Counted from the stretch's first letter, positions 24,431 to 33,704 are shown. The stretch: 48,540 bases of DNA from Antarcticimicrobium luteum (GCF_004358185.1 NZ_SMUV01000045.1:1-48540), one strand, 5' to 3'. Program-made: numbers and translations. The notes: generated by a model not told the origin, from the sequence alone.

Positions 24431-26175
24431 TGCGTCAGCCTCAGCTTGCGGATCGACGAGGCGATCGAAGCGAAGGCGTCGGAGATCTCCAGCCCCTCCA
24501 CGTCAAAGAAATGGCTGGAGGAACTGGCGCAATCCTTGAGCACCTCCAACCCGCTCCAGGGGGCTTCGAAGCCGATGGTGAAGACGATGATGCCTTCGGC
24601 CTTGGCGGCGTCGCAGATCGCCTTGGTCCTTGTGTCCTTGGTGGTGCTGTTCACGTCATTGAAGGCGCCGTAGTACCAGTCGTTCCAGGCCTGACTGGCC
24701 ATCGACCAGGGGTAGTTGTTCTTGGCATTCCAGGCCAGGCTTGTGCGGGCCCAGAGCTCGCCATAGGTCAGAATCTCGGCGGAGCCGGGCTCGCTCACCG
24801 TGATGGTGGTTTCCACGGTGGTGTAGCGCCGGCAGCGTCCGTTCCGCTTGTAGGATTCGCATTCTTTTTCATAGTGCGTTTCCTCATAGGTGCCGTTGCC
24901 ATAGGCGTGGTCGTTCCAGCTGTCGTTCCACGGCCAGAAGAAGCGGGGTTCGTCGGTGATGCCGTCGCGGTCCTCGTCAAAACTGTCGAGACCGAAATAG
25001 ACCGAGTATTTCTCCTCCTGATCGTTCCACCAGACGGTGGAATCGCCGGCACGGAATTCATCCTCGACATAGTACTGGCTGGTGTTCTGGCCGTCGGTCA
25101 TCAGCACGATTACCTTCAGCGTCGCGCCGGAGGCAAAGGCTTCCGGCCGGGCCGAGAAATCCGGCGAGACCGTGCCCTCGCCGATCAGGCCGGTCACCAC
25201 CGGATTCAGGCTGGGGTCCAGCAGCGCGGCGCCCCATTTCATGCCAATGTCGATCGAGGTGTTGCCCTGTGCCGAGAGGTTGGAGATGAAAGTCTTCAGC
25301 GTTTCGCGATCCTTTTGCAGCACCACCATCTCGCGCGCTTCAGCGTCTTCGCAGACCGGCCGGGACACCAGCCGTTTGGGATCGTAGCTGCGCCCGTCGT
25401 AGGTGTGCCAGGGGTCGAAATGCATCGTCCGCTTCAGCTCGGCGGAGGTGTCGATCGCGGTGGTGTCGAAATCGGAGGACTCGAAATTCACGCAGTTGGA
25501 ATAGGTCTGCTCCTGCGTCACGTTGAATTTGCTCAGGAACGCCGCCGGGGTCGAGACCTGGGTGGCATAAGGGACGATCGAAATCGACATGTCGCCGTCC
25601 TTGGTGTTGTCGGCCATCGTGTCGACGAAGTCCCTTGCCGCGGCCTTGAGGTTGGTCAGCCGGCTGTTGCTGTTCATCGAGCCGGACACGTCCAGAACCA
25701 GCGAGATCTCGACCCCGTCGATGCGCTCCTCGGCGGTGCTCGCCGCCGGCGCGGTCAGGGTGTCGACGCCGGTCATGTGCATGAACTGCGTCGCGATGGT
25801 GGAGGACGCCGAGGCCGAGACGGTGCGATAGCTCAGTCCCTCGTCGACGGTGACGCTGGTCAGAAAATCGCTCATCCCGGCTTTGGCGAGATAGTCGCGC
25901 ACCACCGTTTCGGGATCGAGGGTCTGGTCGAGGTCGGCGGCGGCCAGAACGGCGCGGTCCATGGTATATTGCAGGTTGGCGCGGTCGCGTTCGAACCGCA
26001 TCAGGTCGATGCCGATGCCGCCGAACATCAGGATGATCAGAAAGACATAGACCGCGAACACGATCAGCGAGCCATCCTCGCTGCGGGCAAAGTGCCGCGC
26101 ATGGCGGCCCAGCCAGCGCGCCTGCCGGACCGGTTCGTTGCCACCAAGGCGCTGTTTCGGCAATTTGAAACGCAT
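24427..26175 (-). CDS. TadG-like protein with von Willebrand factor A domain
   Basis: 582 residues from ATG 26175, which has GAGGAG upstream. The N-terminal segment RSEDGSLIVFAVYVFLIILM is the TadG-type membrane anchor (helix about 36-57). A VWA domain follows with MIDAS motif LDVSGSMNSN at 161-170, a GNTSIDIGMKWGAALLD segment carrying the MIDAS Thr, and VIVLMTDGQNT. A large insertion rich in Trp, Asp and Tyr (WWNDQEEKYSVYFGLDSFDE to FFWPWNDSWND) interrupts the VWA fold before ICDAAKAEGIIVFTIGFEAP. Probably a surface or pilus-associated adhesive protein. First gene of the trio. Confidence 0.87.
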   Translation of the reverse strand: MRFKLPKQRLGGNEPVRQARWLGRHARHFARSEDGSLIVFAVYVFLIILMFGGIGIDLMRFERDRANLQYTMDRAVLAAADLDQTLDPETVVRDYLAKAGMSDFLTSVTVDEGLSYRTVSASASSTIATQFMHMTGVDTLTAPAASTAEERIDGVEISLVLDVSGSMNSNSRLTNLKAAARDFVDTMADNTKDGDMSISIVPYATQVSTPAAFLSKFNVTQEQTYSNCVNFESSDFDTTAIDTSAELKRTMHFDPWHTYDGRSYDPKRLVSRPVCEDAEAREMVVLQKDRETLKTFISNLSAQGNTSIDIGMKWGAALLDPSLNPVVTGLIGEGTVSPDFSARPEAFASGATLKVIVLMTDGQNTSQYYVEDEFRAGDSTVWWNDQEEKYSVYFGLDSFDEDRDGITDEPRFFWPWNDSWNDHAYGNGTYEETHYEKECESYKRNGRCRRYTTVETTITVSEPGSAEILTYGELWARTSLAWNAKNNYPWSMASQAWNDWYYGAFNDVNSTTKDTRTKAICDAAKAEGIIVFTIGFEAPWSGLEVLKDCASSSSHFFDVEGLEISDAFASIASSIRKLRLTQ

Positions 26176-26239
26176 GGGCTCCTCGCTCGGACTGTTGCAC
26201 GGGCCGGGTGGTCCCGGAACACAGGTCACCAAGGCGGTT

Positions 26240-26271
26240 TTCGCCCGAAATCATGGCTTAAGTTGGGCGAA
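26240..26271. other. Inverted repeat upstream of the TadG gene
   Basis: TTCGCCC and GGGCGAA are separated by 18 bp, about 65 nt ahead of the TadG start. The spacer, on the minus strand, contains AACTTAAGCCATGATTTC, which includes half of a CtrA-like TTAA-N7-TTAA site. It could be a protein site or a transcript hairpin. Confidence 0.3.
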
Positions 26272-26338
26272 GGCGGGGTTTTTCAGGGGATGCGCGGCCA
26301 GCGTCCGGGCGCGCCGTGGAGGAGGGTTTTGCGGTCCT

Positions 26339-26404
26339 CGAAGCGGTCGCTCACGGCCCCCGAAGCGGTCGCCCATGGCGGCCGAAGCGGTTGGGAAGAT
26401 GTCT
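26339..26404. repeat. Three 22-bp spaced copies of a CGAAGCGGT motif upstream of the dehydrogenase
   Basis: CGAAGCGG starts at 26339, 26361 and 26383, exactly 22 bp apart; the first two share CGAAGCGGTCGC, the third reads CGAAGCGGTTGG. Two helical turns per unit would present the same DNA face to a protein. The repeat ends about 120 nt before the start codon at 26523. The rest of the 347-bp gap (26176-26522) shows an AT-rich stretch at 26400-26430 that could hold a promoter. Confidence 0.65.
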
Positions 26405-26522
26405 TTAAATACCTGAATGCTTAAAAAGGTCGCAGCCTGCGAACGAAGTGCCTAGTCTGCTTCGGGAACGGGCCCGTTTGGCGAGTCGCGGGTCAAATGC
26501 TCAGGCGGCAAGGAGGCGTACC

Positions 26523-27950
26523 ATGGTTCGGCAGGAACCGAGTTTTCGCGAAAGCGTGGATCTGATGTTCAACAGGGCGGCGGCGATCATGGATCTGCCG
26601 CCGGGTCTGGAGGAAAAGATCCGCGTGTGCAACGCGACCTACACGGTACGTTTCGGCGTGCGCCTGCGCGGCCAGATCCAGACCTTTACCGGTTATCGCT
26701 CGGTGCATTCGGAACATATGGAGCCGGTCAAGGGCGGCATCCGTTACGCGATGGCGGTGAACCAGGACGAGGTCGAGGCGCTGGCGGCGCTGATGACCTA
26801 TAAATGCGCTTTGGTCGAGGCGCCCTTCGGCGGCTCCAAGGGGGGGCTGTGCATCGACCCGCGCCAGTATGACGAGCACGAGCTGGAGCTGGTCACCCGG
26901 CGTTTCGCCTATGAGCTGGCAAAGCGGGATCTGATCAACCCCAGCCAGAACGTGCCGGCCCCTGACATGGGCACAGGCGAGCGCGAGATGGCCTGGATCG
27001 CGGACCAGTACGCGCGGATGAACACGACCGACATCAACGCGCGCGCCTGCGTCACCGGCAAGCCACTGAACGCGGGTGGCATCGCCGGGCGGGTCGAGGC
27101 GACGGGCCGCGGGGTGCAATATGCGCTGCGCGAATTTTTCCGCCATCCGCGCGATGCGGAGAAGGCCGGGCTCTCGGGCGGGCTCGACGGCAAGCGGGTG
27201 ATCGTGCAGGGGCTGGGCAACGTGGGCTATCACGCCGCCAAGTTCCTGGGGCAGGAGGATGGCGCGCGGATCACCGGGATCATCGAACACGACGGCGCGC
27301 TTTACGACGACAGCGGTCTGGACGTTGAGGCGGTACATCACTGGATCGCGCGCCACGGCGGTGTCACCGGATACCCGGACGCCACCCATACCGCCGAAGG
27401 GGCGGCGGTGCTTGAGCATGAGTGCGATATTCTGATCCCGGCCGCGCTCGAAGGGGTGATCAACCTGACCAACGCCCATAAAATCAAGGCGCCGCTGATC
27501 ATCGAGGCGGCCAACGGGCCGGTGACCGCCGGTGCGGACGAGATTCTGCGGGACAAGGGGGTGGTGATCATTCCCGACATGTATGCCAACGCCGGCGGCG
27601 TCACGGTGTCCTATTTCGAGTGGGTCAAGAACCTCAGCCACATCCGCTTTGGCCGGATGCAGCGCCGTCAGGAGGAGGCCCGGCACCAGCTGGTGGTGGA
27701 GCAGCTGGAATCCCTGAGCGACGCGCTGGGCAAGACCTGGTCGCCGAGCCCGGATTTCAAACAGAAATACCTGCGCGGTGCCGATGAGCTGGAGCTGGTG
27801 CGCTCGGGGCTCGATGACACCATGCGGATCGCCTATCAGTCCATGCGCGAGGTCTGGCACGATCGCGCCGACGTCGAGGATCTGCGCACCGCCGCCTATA
27901 TCGTCTCGATCGGCAAGGTGGCGGCAAGCTATCGCGCCAAGGGCCTTTGA
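26523..27950 (+). CDS. Glu/Leu/Phe/Val dehydrogenase (NAD(P)-glutamate dehydrogenase)
   Basis: 475 residues; AAGGAGG lies 7 nt before the ATG. Substrate-binding and catalytic segments are MEPVKGGIRYAM, ALMTYKCALVEAPFGGSKGG and NVPAPDMGTGEREMAW; the Rossmann nucleotide site is VIVQGLGNVGYHAAKF near residue 222; then EAANGPVTAGAD and YANAGGVTVSYFEW, all as in glutamate dehydrogenases. It would interconvert glutamate and 2-oxoglutarate plus ammonia. It precedes soxBDAG by 220 nt in the same direction, so it may handle nitrogen released from methylated amines; the repeat array upstream may regulate it. Confidence 0.92.
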   Translation: MVRQEPSFRESVDLMFNRAAAIMDLPPGLEEKIRVCNATYTVRFGVRLRGQIQTFTGYRSVHSEHMEPVKGGIRYAMAVNQDEVEALAALMTYKCALVEAPFGGSKGGLCIDPRQYDEHELELVTRRFAYELAKRDLINPSQNVPAPDMGTGEREMAWIADQYARMNTTDINARACVTGKPLNAGGIAGRVEATGRGVQYALREFFRHPRDAEKAGLSGGLDGKRVIVQGLGNVGYHAAKFLGQEDGARITGIIEHDGALYDDSGLDVEAVHHWIARHGGVTGYPDATHTAEGAAVLEHECDILIPAALEGVINLTNAHKIKAPLIIEAANGPVTAGADEILRDKGVVIIPDMYANAGGVTVSYFEWVKNLSHIRFGRMQRRQEEARHQLVVEQLESLSDALGKTWSPSPDFKQKYLRGADELELVRSGLDDTMRIAYQSMREVWHDRADVEDLRTAAYIVSIGKVAASYRAKGL

Positions 27951-28170
27951 TCCGCCTGGCATGAGGGGGATGCGGCGCCGGAACCAGGGTGTTTCGGCGG
28001 CATTTCGTACAATCCGTTCCGCCCATCCCCGGCGGGTCGCCAAAAGACCCGCCCGGTGTCGCTGGTGAACACGGCTTTGTCGAAAATCTGGGGCTGGTGC
28101 CGCCTTGCGGTGATGTTAGTGTCGGCATGGCCCGGCGCGCCGCCGCGTGCCGAACTGTCAGGAGGCTGAG

Positions 28171-29424
28171 ATGCGATTTTCCGGGCTGCGGGTCCTCAGG
28201 GAGGGGCTGACCGGCAACAAGGGGTGGAAAGCCCATTGGCGCGACCCGGCGCCGAAACCCGAGTACGACATCGTCATCATCGGCGGCGGCGGGCATGGGT
28301 TGGCCACCGCCTATTACCTGGCCCGCGAACATGGGCTGAGAAACATCGCGGTGCTGGAAAAGGGCTATCTCGGCGGCGGCAATATCGGGCGCAACACCAC
28401 CATCGTGAGGGCGAATTACGGGTTGCCGGGCAATTCGGAGTTTTATTCGCATTCCCTCAAGCTGTGGGAGGGGCTCGAACAGGATCTGAATTTCAACGTG
28501 ATGCATTCGCAGCGCGGGGTCATCAACCTGTTCCATTCCGACGGCCAGCGCGATGCCTATGCGCGGCGCGGCAACGCGATGCTGAACCAGGGCGACGACG
28601 CGATCCTGCTGGACCGGGGCGGGGTGCGCAAGATGCTGCCCTATCTCGACTTCGACAACGGGCGCTTTCCTGTCCGGGGCGGGCTCTACCATCCGCGCGG
28701 CGGCACGGCACGGCATGACGCGGTGGCCTGGGGCTATGCCCGCGGCGCGGATATGCGCGGCGTCGATCTGATCCAGAACTGCGAGGTCACCGGGATCGAG
28801 GTGAAGAACGGTGCGGTCACCGGGGTGCAGACCAGCCGGGGCGCGATCCGGGCAAAGAAGGTGGGCATCGTGGTTGCTGGCCGCTCCAGCCAGGTGGCGG
28901 CGATGGCGGGGATGCGCCTGCCGATCGAGAGCCATGTCTTGCAGGCCTTTGTCACCGAGGGGCTGAAGCCGGTGATCGACACGGTGGTGACCTTCGGCAT
29001 GGGGCATTTCTATATCAGCCAGTCCGACAAGGGCGGACTGGTGTTCGGCGGCGACATCGACATGTATGCCTCCTATGCTGCGCGGGGGAACCTGCCGGCG
29101 GTGGAACATGTGATGGAGGCGGGCATGGCGCTGATGCCGATGATCGGCAAGGCGCGGGTGCTGCGCAGCTGGGGCGGCATCATGGACATGTCGCCCGACG
29201 GCTCGCCGATCATCGACAAGACCGGGATCGAGGGGCTCTATCTCAATTGCGGCTGGTGCTATGGCGGGTTCAAGGCGGTGCCCGGCTCGGGCCATTGTTT
29301 CGCCCATCTGATGGCGACCGGGCGGCCACATGAGGCGGCGGCGGGGTTCCGGCTGGACCGGTTCCGAACCGGGTTTGGGATCATGGACGAGGAGGGGACC
29401 GGTGCGCAGCATAATCTGCACTGA
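28171..29424 (+). CDS. soxB: Sarcosine oxidase beta subunit
   Basis: 417 residues from ATG 28171 (CAGGAGG in front); a GTG at 28147 is in frame but upstream of the ribosome site. FAD-binding YDIVIIGGGGHGLATAYYLA at 32-51, GGGNIGRNTTIVRANYGLPG, and the C-terminal LRSWGGIMDMSPDGSPIIDK and CGWCYGGFKAVPGSG are those of heterotetrameric SoxB, which carries the sarcosine-oxidising FAD and, at the interface with SoxA, covalent FMN. First gene of soxBDAG; the product oxidatively demethylates sarcosine, passing formaldehyde to tetrahydrofolate. Confidence 0.95.
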   Translation: MRFSGLRVLREGLTGNKGWKAHWRDPAPKPEYDIVIIGGGGHGLATAYYLAREHGLRNIAVLEKGYLGGGNIGRNTTIVRANYGLPGNSEFYSHSLKLWEGLEQDLNFNVMHSQRGVINLFHSDGQRDAYARRGNAMLNQGDDAILLDRGGVRKMLPYLDFDNGRFPVRGGLYHPRGGTARHDAVAWGYARGADMRGVDLIQNCEVTGIEVKNGAVTGVQTSRGAIRAKKVGIVVAGRSSQVAAMAGMRLPIESHVLQAFVTEGLKPVIDTVVTFGMGHFYISQSDKGGLVFGGDIDMYASYAARGNLPAVEHVMEAGMALMPMIGKARVLRSWGGIMDMSPDGSPIIDKTGIEGLYLNCGWCYGGFKAVPGSGHCFAHLMATGRPHEAAAGFRLDRFRTGFGIMDEEGTGAQHNLH

Positions 29425-29484
29425 GGCGCGGGTGTCGGCGCCGGATTTGAGTATGTCCGCAAAGAAGAAGCAGGGGCGCGCGCG

Positions 29485-29748
29485 ATGAGGATCACCTGTC
29501 CGCTCTGCGGCGACCGGGATCGCCGGGAATTCTATTACAAGGGCGCCGCGGTGGCGCTGGACCGGCCGGAGCCAGATGCGGGCGCGGAGGCCTGGGACGA
29601 GTACGTGTTCCTGCGCGACAACCCGGCGGGCGAGACGCGGGATCTGTGGTATCACGCCGACGGTTGCGGCGCCTGGCTGGAGGTGCGGCGCGATACGGTC
29701 ACCCATGCGGTGCTGGAGGCGCGGCTGGCCGCGGAGGCGGCGCGATGA
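29485..29748 (+). CDS. soxD: Sarcosine oxidase delta subunit
   Basis: 87 residues. Zn site residues Cys5 and Cys8 (ITCPLCGD) with His57 and Cys61 (YHADGCGAW) are present, as is the RDNPAG-x4-LWYH block of SoxD. Its stop overlaps the soxA ATG (ATGA). Confidence 0.94.
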   Translation: MRITCPLCGDRDRREFYYKGAAVALDRPEPDAGAEAWDEYVFLRDNPAGETRDLWYHADGCGAWLEVRRDTVTHAVLEARLAAEAAR

Positions 29749-32675
29749 GGGTGGCGGGCAAGGGGCTGCTGGACCGCTCGCGCTCGGTCCCGTTCCGGTT
29801 CGACGGGGTGCGGTACGCGGGGCTGGAGGGCGATACGCTGGCCTCGGCGCTGCTGGCCAACGGGGTGAAGCTGGTGGGGCGGTCGTTCAAGTACCACCGC
29901 CCGCGCGGCATCCTGACGGCGGGAAGCGAGGAGCCCAACGCGCTGGTCACCATCGGCCGGGGCGGGCGGCGGGCGCCCAATACGCGCGCCACGGTGCAGG
30001 AGATCTATGAGGGGCTGGAGGCGCGCAGCCAGAACGCCTGGCCGTCGCTGAAATACGACCTGCTGGGCCTGAACGATCTGGCGGCGCCGTTCCTTGGCGC
30101 GGGGTTCTACTACAAGACCTTCATGTGGCCGAAGGCGTTCTGGGAAAAGCTCTATGAACCGGCGATCCGGCGCGCCGCCGGTCTGGGGGCGCTGTCGGGG
30201 GTGCCGGATGCGGATCGCTACGAGCGCGCCTATGCGTTCTGCGATCTTCTGGTGATCGGGGCGGGGCCCGCCGGGCTGATGGCCGCGCTGGTCGCGGGCC
30301 GGGCCGGGGCGGATGTGATCCTGGCCGACGAGGAGGCCCGAATGGGCGGCCGGCTGCTGGCCGAGACCCACACGATCGAGGGGCGTCCGGGTCACGAATG
30401 GGCCGCCGAGGTGCTGGACGAGCTGGCGGCGATGGAGAACGTGCGGCTGATGGCGCGCACCACCGTCGCCGGGGCCTATGATCAGGGCACCTTTGCGGCG
30501 CTGGAGCGGGTGGGGCACCACCGGGCGCGGGCCGAGGGGCTGCCGCTGGAGTGTTTCTGGCGCATCGTGGCGAAACGCTCCGTGCTGGCGGCGGGCGCTT
30601 TGGAGCGGCCGGTCGCCTTTCCCGACAACGACCGGCCGGGGATCATGACCGCCGGCGCGGTGCGCGCCTATCTCAACCGCTGGGGGGTGAGCCCGGGGCG
30701 CGCGGTGAGTGTCTTTGCCAACAACGACGACGCCCACCGGACGGCGCGGGATCTGGTCCGGGCCGGGGTGGATGTGGTCGCGGTGATCGACAGCCGCGAG
30801 GATGCGCCGGGATCGGACCTGTTCGAGGTGCATCGCGGCGCGCAGGTGGTCGGCAGCGTGGGGCGTCTGGCGCTGGAGGCGATCACCCTGCGCTCGCCCG
30901 CCGGTGAGGCACGGGTGGACACCGATTGCCTGGCGATGTCGGGGGGCTGGAACCCGAGCGTCCATCTGAGCTGTCACATGAACGCGCGGCCGGTCTGGCG
31001 GGACGACATCGCCGCCTTCGTGCCCACGCCCGGCGCGGTGCCGGGGATGATCGCGGCGGGCGCCTGCAACGGCACCTTTGCGACCCTGGCCTGTCTGCGC
31101 GAGGGGGCCGGGGCGGCGCGCGGCGCATTGGAGGCGCTGGGGATGACCGCGCCCAAGGTGGATTTGCCGGCGGCGGAGGAAGAGGCCTGTCGCATCGCTC
31201 CGCTCTGGGCGGTGGCGGGCAAGGGGCGGGCCTGGCTGGATTTCCAGAACGACGTGACGGTGAAGGATGTGAAACAGGCGGCGGCGGAGAATTACCGCTC
31301 GGTCGAGCATATGAAACGCTACACCACGCAGGGCATGGCCACCGATCAGGGCAAAAGCTCGAACGTCTCGGCGCTGGCGGTTCTGGCGGATGCGACGGGG
31401 CGCGCCATTCCCGAGACCGGGACGACCACCTTTCGCCCGCCCTATAGTCCGATCGCCATCGCGGCGCTGGGCGCCGGCGGGCAGGGCAAGGGGTTCGCGC
31501 CCGAACGGTTCACCACCAGCCACAGGGCGAGCGTCGAACGCGGCGCGCCGATGATCGAGGCGGGGCTGTGGTACCGGCCCGGCTATTTCCCCGCGCCCGG
31601 GGAAAAGACCTGGCGGCAATCCTGCGACCGCGAGGTGAGCATGGTGCGCGAGGCGGTCGGCGTCTGTGACGTCTCCACGCTGGGCAAGATCGACATACAG
31701 GGGCCGGACGCGGGGGAATTCCTTGATTTCGTCTATTCCAATACCTTCAGCACGCTGAAGGTGGGACGGGTGCGCTATGGGCTGATGCTGCGCGAGGACG
31801 GCACGGTCATGGACGACGGCACGACCGCGCGGCTGGGCGATACGCATTACCTGATGACCACCACCACTGCGGCGGCGGGCGAGGTGATGCGGCATCTTGA
31901 TTTTGTCAGTCAGGGGCTGCGGCCGGAGCTGGATGTGCGGTTCACCTCGGTCACCGAGCAATGGGCGCAGTTCGCCGTCGCCGGGCCGAAATCGCGGGAC
32001 TTGCTGAACGGGCTGCTGGATGATCCGCTGGCGGACGGGGACTGGCCCTTCATGGCCTGCGGGCCGGTCAAGGTGCTGGGGGCGGAAGGGCGGCTGTTCC
32101 GCATCTCGTTCTCGGGCGAACATGCCTATGAGCTGGCGGTGCCGGCGCGCTTTGGCGACAGCCTGTTCCGGGCGCTGGTGGCCCGCGCCGAGGGGGTGGG
32201 CGGCGGTGCCTACGGGATGGAGGCGCTGAACGTTCTGCGCATCGAAAAGGGGCTGATCACCCATGCCGAGATCCATGGCCGCGTCACCGCCTTCGATGCC
32301 GGCATGGGGCGGATGGTCTCGGCCAAGAAGGATTGCATCGGCAAGACGCTGAGCCAGCGGCCCGGGCTGCTGGACCCCGAGCGGGAGCGGCTGGTCGGGC
32401 TGAAGCCGGTGGGGGCGGTAAAGCTGATCACCGCCGGCGGGCATCTGTTCGAGAAGGACGCGGCGCCGGTGCGCGAGAACGATCAGGGTTATGTCACCTC
32501 GGCCGCCTATTCGCCGACGCTGGGGCATATGGTGGCGCTGGGGTTCCTGCGGCGCGGACCTGAACGGCGCGGTGAGGTGGTGAAGATGGTCGATCATCTG
32601 CGCGGGGTCGAGACGCTGTGCGAGGTGGTCGATCCGGTGTTCTTCGATCCCAAGGGAGGGCGCGTGCGTGGCTGA
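29745..32675 (+). CDS. soxA: Sarcosine oxidase alpha subunit
   Basis: 976 residues, start chosen at the ATGA overlap with soxD. Domain order matches SoxA: an N-terminal ferredoxin-like domain (about 18-75, YAGLEGDTLASALLANG, SFKYHRPRGILTAG); NAD-binding LLVIGAGPAGLMAALVAGRA near 169-188; a second nucleotide-binding stretch (PVAFPDNDRPGIMTAGAVRA); and a C-terminal GcvT-like folate domain from about 580 (SMVREAVGVCDVSTLGKIDI, then LRIEKGLITHAEIHGRVTAF). The folate domain takes the one-carbon unit to 5,10-methylene-THF. Confidence 0.96.
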   Translation: MRVAGKGLLDRSRSVPFRFDGVRYAGLEGDTLASALLANGVKLVGRSFKYHRPRGILTAGSEEPNALVTIGRGGRRAPNTRATVQEIYEGLEARSQNAWPSLKYDLLGLNDLAAPFLGAGFYYKTFMWPKAFWEKLYEPAIRRAAGLGALSGVPDADRYERAYAFCDLLVIGAGPAGLMAALVAGRAGADVILADEEARMGGRLLAETHTIEGRPGHEWAAEVLDELAAMENVRLMARTTVAGAYDQGTFAALERVGHHRARAEGLPLECFWRIVAKRSVLAAGALERPVAFPDNDRPGIMTAGAVRAYLNRWGVSPGRAVSVFANNDDAHRTARDLVRAGVDVVAVIDSREDAPGSDLFEVHRGAQVVGSVGRLALEAITLRSPAGEARVDTDCLAMSGGWNPSVHLSCHMNARPVWRDDIAAFVPTPGAVPGMIAAGACNGTFATLACLREGAGAARGALEALGMTAPKVDLPAAEEEACRIAPLWAVAGKGRAWLDFQNDVTVKDVKQAAAENYRSVEHMKRYTTQGMATDQGKSSNVSALAVLADATGRAIPETGTTTFRPPYSPIAIAALGAGGQGKGFAPERFTTSHRASVERGAPMIEAGLWYRPGYFPAPGEKTWRQSCDREVSMVREAVGVCDVSTLGKIDIQGPDAGEFLDFVYSNTFSTLKVGRVRYGLMLREDGTVMDDGTTARLGDTHYLMTTTTAAAGEVMRHLDFVSQGLRPELDVRFTSVTEQWAQFAVAGPKSRDLLNGLLDDPLADGDWPFMACGPVKVLGAEGRLFRISFSGEHAYELAVPARFGDSLFRALVARAEGVGGGAYGMEALNVLRIEKGLITHAEIHGRVTAFDAGMGRMVSAKKDCIGKTLSQRPGLLDPERERLVGLKPVGAVKLITAGGHLFEKDAAPVRENDQGYVTSAAYSPTLGHMVALGFLRRGPERRGEVVKMVDHLRGVETLCEVVDPVFFDPKGGRVRG

Positions 32676-33213
32676 ACTGGTTGCGAAATCCCCATGTGAC
32701 GGGGTGTTGCCGCTTGAGATCGGATCGGTCGCTGCGCGGGAAGAGGATCTGGGCGTGATCACCGCGCTGCTGCCCTATCGGGCGCAGGGCGCGGCGCTGT
32801 CGGAGCGGTTGAAGGCGGCCCATGGCATGGCGTTTCCGTCCCCGAACCGCGCCACCGGCAAGGCCGGCGCGCGGGCGATCTGGGCCGGGCGCGAGCAGGC
32901 GCTGTTGCTGGGGCCGGCGCCCGATCCGGGGCTGGCAGACCATGCCGCGCTGAGCGATCAGAGCGATGCCTGGACCGCCGTGCGGCTGGAGGGAGAGGCG
33001 GCCGAGGCGGTTCTGGCGCGGCTGGTGCCGGTGGATCTGCGCGGGTCTGTCTTCAAACGCGGCCACACGGTGCGCAGCCAGGTGGCGCATATGGCCGGAT
33101 CGGTCACCCGGGTGGGCGAGCGGGCCTTTTTGATCCTGGTGTTCCGCTCGATGGCTGCGACACTGGTTCACGATTTGAAAACGGCCATGGAAGCGGTCGC
33201 GGCGCGCGGCTAG
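32668..33213 (+). CDS. soxG: Sarcosine oxidase gamma subunit
   Basis: 181 residues from a GTG inside the soxA 3' end (8-nt overlap). The segments AWTAVRLEGEAAEAVLARLV, PVDLRGSVFKRGHTVRS and RVGERAFLILVFRSMAATL match SoxG, the folate-associated small subunit that contacts SoxA and SoxB. Last sox gene; there is no clear terminator before the small secreted protein gene. Confidence 0.92.
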   Translation: MAELVAKSPCDGVLPLEIGSVAAREEDLGVITALLPYRAQGAALSERLKAAHGMAFPSPNRATGKAGARAIWAGREQALLLGPAPDPGLADHAALSDQSDAWTAVRLEGEAAEAVLARLVPVDLRGSVFKRGHTVRSQVAHMAGSVTRVGERAFLILVFRSMAATLVHDLKTAMEAVAARG

Positions 33214-33226
33214 GGTGGCGGGCGAC

Positions 33227-33252
33227 AAAGACCCGATTCAAAGACCCGATTC
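33227..33252. repeat. Perfect 13-bp tandem duplication
   Basis: AAAGACCCGATTC occurs twice back to back (33227-33239 and 33240-33252), directly before the ribosome site of the small secreted protein gene. It looks like a recent slippage event. Confidence 0.8.
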
Positions 33253-33264
33253 AGGAGCTGCCCG

Positions 33265-33564
33265 ATGTTGATCCGCCTGACCCTTGTCGCCGCCCTTCTG
33301 GCCTCGCCCGCGCTTGCCGCCGACAGCAAGGAGCAAAGCTGTGCCTATCAGGCGCAGGTGGTGGCGGCGATCCAGCAGGCGCGGCTGGATCGGGTCAAGG
33401 AACGCGATGTTCCCGAAGCGATCGCGGCGACCGGTCCGGAGTGGCCGGACAACTACAACAACGCGATCCCGCTGATCGCGCCCTGGGTTTATGAGCAGAA
33501 GATGAAGGTGATCCGAAACGAGGATCTCTCGGCGGCCTGGAACGAGCTCTGCCTCAAGCAGTGA
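33265..33564 (+). CDS. Small secreted protein of unknown function
   Basis: 99 residues from an ATG preceded by CAGGAG. Signal peptide MLIRLTLVAALLASPALA with ALA-AD cleavage. The mature protein of about 80 residues is helical, has one Cys near each end (SKEQSCAYQ and NELCLKQ) that could form a disulfide, and contains WPDNYNNAIPLIAPWVYEQK. I do not recognise the family. Confidence 0.72.
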   Translation: MLIRLTLVAALLASPALAADSKEQSCAYQAQVVAAIQQARLDRVKERDVPEAIAATGPEWPDNYNNAIPLIAPWVYEQKMKVIRNEDLSAAWNELCLKQ

Positions 33565-33704
33565 ACAGCGCGTCGCGCCGGCCCGCACCTTGGCGCGGCA
33601 GGCTCGGGCACAGGCGCCGCTGATCGCCTGCTATATGTACCGGGCGGCGTCCGTGTCGCCGCCCGCTCTGGACAGGCTTCTCCAATGCGAGGATAATCGC
33701 GCCC

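Noticed and set aside
28031-28053. GGCGGGTC-N7-GACCCGCC hairpin as a terminator after the glutamate dehydrogenase gene
   Set aside because: Perfect 8-bp stem but no T tract downstream; too weak to call, though it may slow read-through into soxB.
29652-32762. Minus-strand open frame of over 1000 codons opposite soxA
   Set aside because: High-GC codon bias opens the antisense frame; the product is His/Arg/Gln/Pro-rich with no domain, while the plus strand encodes an unmistakable SoxA.
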